From positions 66,431,090-66,495,089 of the forward strand of contig CM054141.1 in assembly GCA_028751875.1 (NCBI GenBank): a stretch of DNA of 64,000 nt, written 5' to 3'. The notes under the pieces were generated by a model that worked only from the letters and a program-made list of their open reading frames with translations, was not told the DNA's origin and searched no databases. A program made the translations under genes and the position numbers. Source of the stretch: Rapana venosa. Its lineage: Eukaryota; Mollusca; Gastropoda; Neogastropoda; Muricidae. Each line of letters opens with the position of its first letter. Position 1 is the stretch's first letter. Of the stretch, positions 62,671 through 64,000 are shown piece by piece.

Positions 62671-62974
62671 TGATGTTAGATAAAAATAAGAGTGGACACA
62701 TAAGCTCATGAGAGAGATAGGTCGGATTTATATGATGAACACGTGGTAAAAACAGATAGAATTTCTGGAAAAATTTATTTGGTTGACTTCAATAAAACCC
62801 GGAACTGACGCATATAGACAGGTCATGCGCTGATATTTTTAAACATGACTACAGAAAACCAACACACCACACACATCACACACCCCACACACCCCACACA
62901 AAAAACACACACACCAAAACACAAACACAACACAAAACACACACCACAACAACACACACACACACACACACAAA

Positions 62975-63545
62975 CCCCACACTGGGAGTTAAAATCAATA
63001 CCCTCTTTTTAAATGTTCCACAAATCTGCACCCTCTTACTGTTAACTCCTTAAATCGTACCTCCTCCCTTTCCCTTCGTTCACCGCAGATATTTGTGCTT
63101 TCAAAAACCTCAGATTCAAAAAAACCACGTTGGCCGTGCTCCTTCTCTGTTTTGGTCCACCACCTAAATGACTCCCTTTTTCATTTGCCAAAACCCTTCA
63201 TTTATCCTTCAAACCGCCTAAAACCCTTTTTTCCCTACCTGAGTTTTCCCCCCCAAATATCTGTCCCTAATTTTCAACAGCATTTTTCCCCCTTTAATGT
63301 TGTTCCGAGTATGTGTTTTGGTGTGTTTTTTTGGTGGTGTGTGTGTGTGTGATGTGTGTGCGCGCGCGCGCGTGTGTGTGCGGAGAGTCATACGTGCGTG
63401 CGCATGATTTTGAAATTTTTTTTCATTTTTTTAAAGGAAGTGCTCCTGTAAATGATTGAGTGCAAGCGTTCGATTTTTAAAATATTTTTTTTTACAAGTT
63501 TCAGCCTATAAAAATTTCCCATATTTTTTATTTTATTATAACCAA
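62975..63545 (+). mobile_element. CR1-like LINE 3' end, error-rich copy
   Basis: Follows 45745-46290 base for base ('caaatctgcaccc', 'tgttccgagtatgtgt', 'gattgagtgcaagcg') but with dozens of losses and homopolymer changes. Confidence 0.75.
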
Positions 63546-63559
63546 TAGTAATAATAATA

Positions 63560-64000
63560 ATAATGAAAAAAAAAATAATAAGAAAAAGAAGAAAAAAAGA
63601 AGAATATATAAATGGAATTTATATAGCGCTAAAAATTTTGCAAAAAAAAATAAAGCGCTTGCATTCTCGTACTCTTAACACTCATTAAAATTTTTATAGT
63701 GTTTTTCAAATTCAAATGTATACGCACACACCACGCACGCATGCACACACACATACACACACGCGCAGCGCGCCACCCCACACGCACACGCACAACACAC
63801 ACAAAACAACAAAACCCAGGCAGGCACACACAACACACAAGGTCGTAACTTTGGAAGGGTGATGGGGGTTTTGGCTTTTGAGAGCGGGGACGAAATGAGA
63901 TGAAACAAGAGGTGGAATCTTAGGTTTAAAATTATGTTTTTTGGGCGGGATTTAAAAGGGCCCATAAGTAGGCTTTTGGCGAAAGGGGGAAGGGGGGTCA
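63560..64000 (-). mobile_element. CR1-like LINE 3' end (second subfamily), error-rich, runs off window
   Basis: Follows 60060-60460 ('aaatggaatttatatagcgc', 'ttcaaatgtatacgcacac', 'ggaagggtgatgggggtttt') with many single-base losses. It is tail-to-tail with the preceding element. Confidence 0.75.

Overview
This window looks like nuclear DNA from an animal, most likely a marine gastropod mollusc; the mollusc assignment is inference. The evidence is split genes with GT-AG introns and metazoan protein sequences, recurrent SINEs and LINE remnants, and very abundant long microsatellites. There is no bacterial, viral or operon-like organisation. Most of the 64 kb is intron, intergenic DNA and repeats.

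Layout, left to right. Positions 357-1562 hold a decayed piggyBac-like transposon. The first four coding exons of CLPB, a mitochondrial ankyrin/AAA+ disaggregase, run on the minus strand from 6595 to 1997; the rest lies off the left edge. Positions 11779-13376 carry three phase-matched plus-strand exons that end an unidentified gene. Positions 13.4-30 kb are mainly old LINE and SINE debris and simple repeats, with candidate 5' untranslated exons and a 21-bp minisatellite near the right end. A complete five-coding-exon glucosamine-6-phosphate isomerase/deaminase gene (GNPDA, 273 aa) lies at 30380-37986 on the plus strand. Its fourth intron holds a 1.7-kb pentanucleotide satellite and a 0.9-kb minisatellite. 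A complete two-coding-exon UQCRQ gene (complex III subunit 8, 80 aa) runs on the minus strand from 46628 to 43897, with a CR1-like LINE fragment in its intron. Positions 50.1-53.4 kb hold a decayed full-length LINE, and 54.5-56.3 kb another LINE on the minus strand with a SINE inserted in it. Two exons of an arylsulfatase B-like gene lie at 59336-57045 on the minus strand; its remaining exons are not visible. The last 4.5 kb is CR1-like LINE 3' ends and microsatellites.

The genes are unrelated housekeeping or lysosomal genes and I see no shared pathway. The most unusual material concerns repeats. (1) A minisatellite ends exactly at the GNPDA exon 5 splice acceptor, and its unit copies the start of that exon; several units carry decoy AG acceptors. 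(2) A SINE family has a head that joins a tRNA-like A-box half to a 5S-rRNA-like segment; one copy has a perfect 12-bp target-site duplication. (3) Splice sites in CLPB and arylsulfatase are fused directly to microsatellites. (4) Two stretches (about 53.8-55.4 kb and 63-64 kb) look like low-accuracy sequence when compared with cleaner repeat copies elsewhere in the window.
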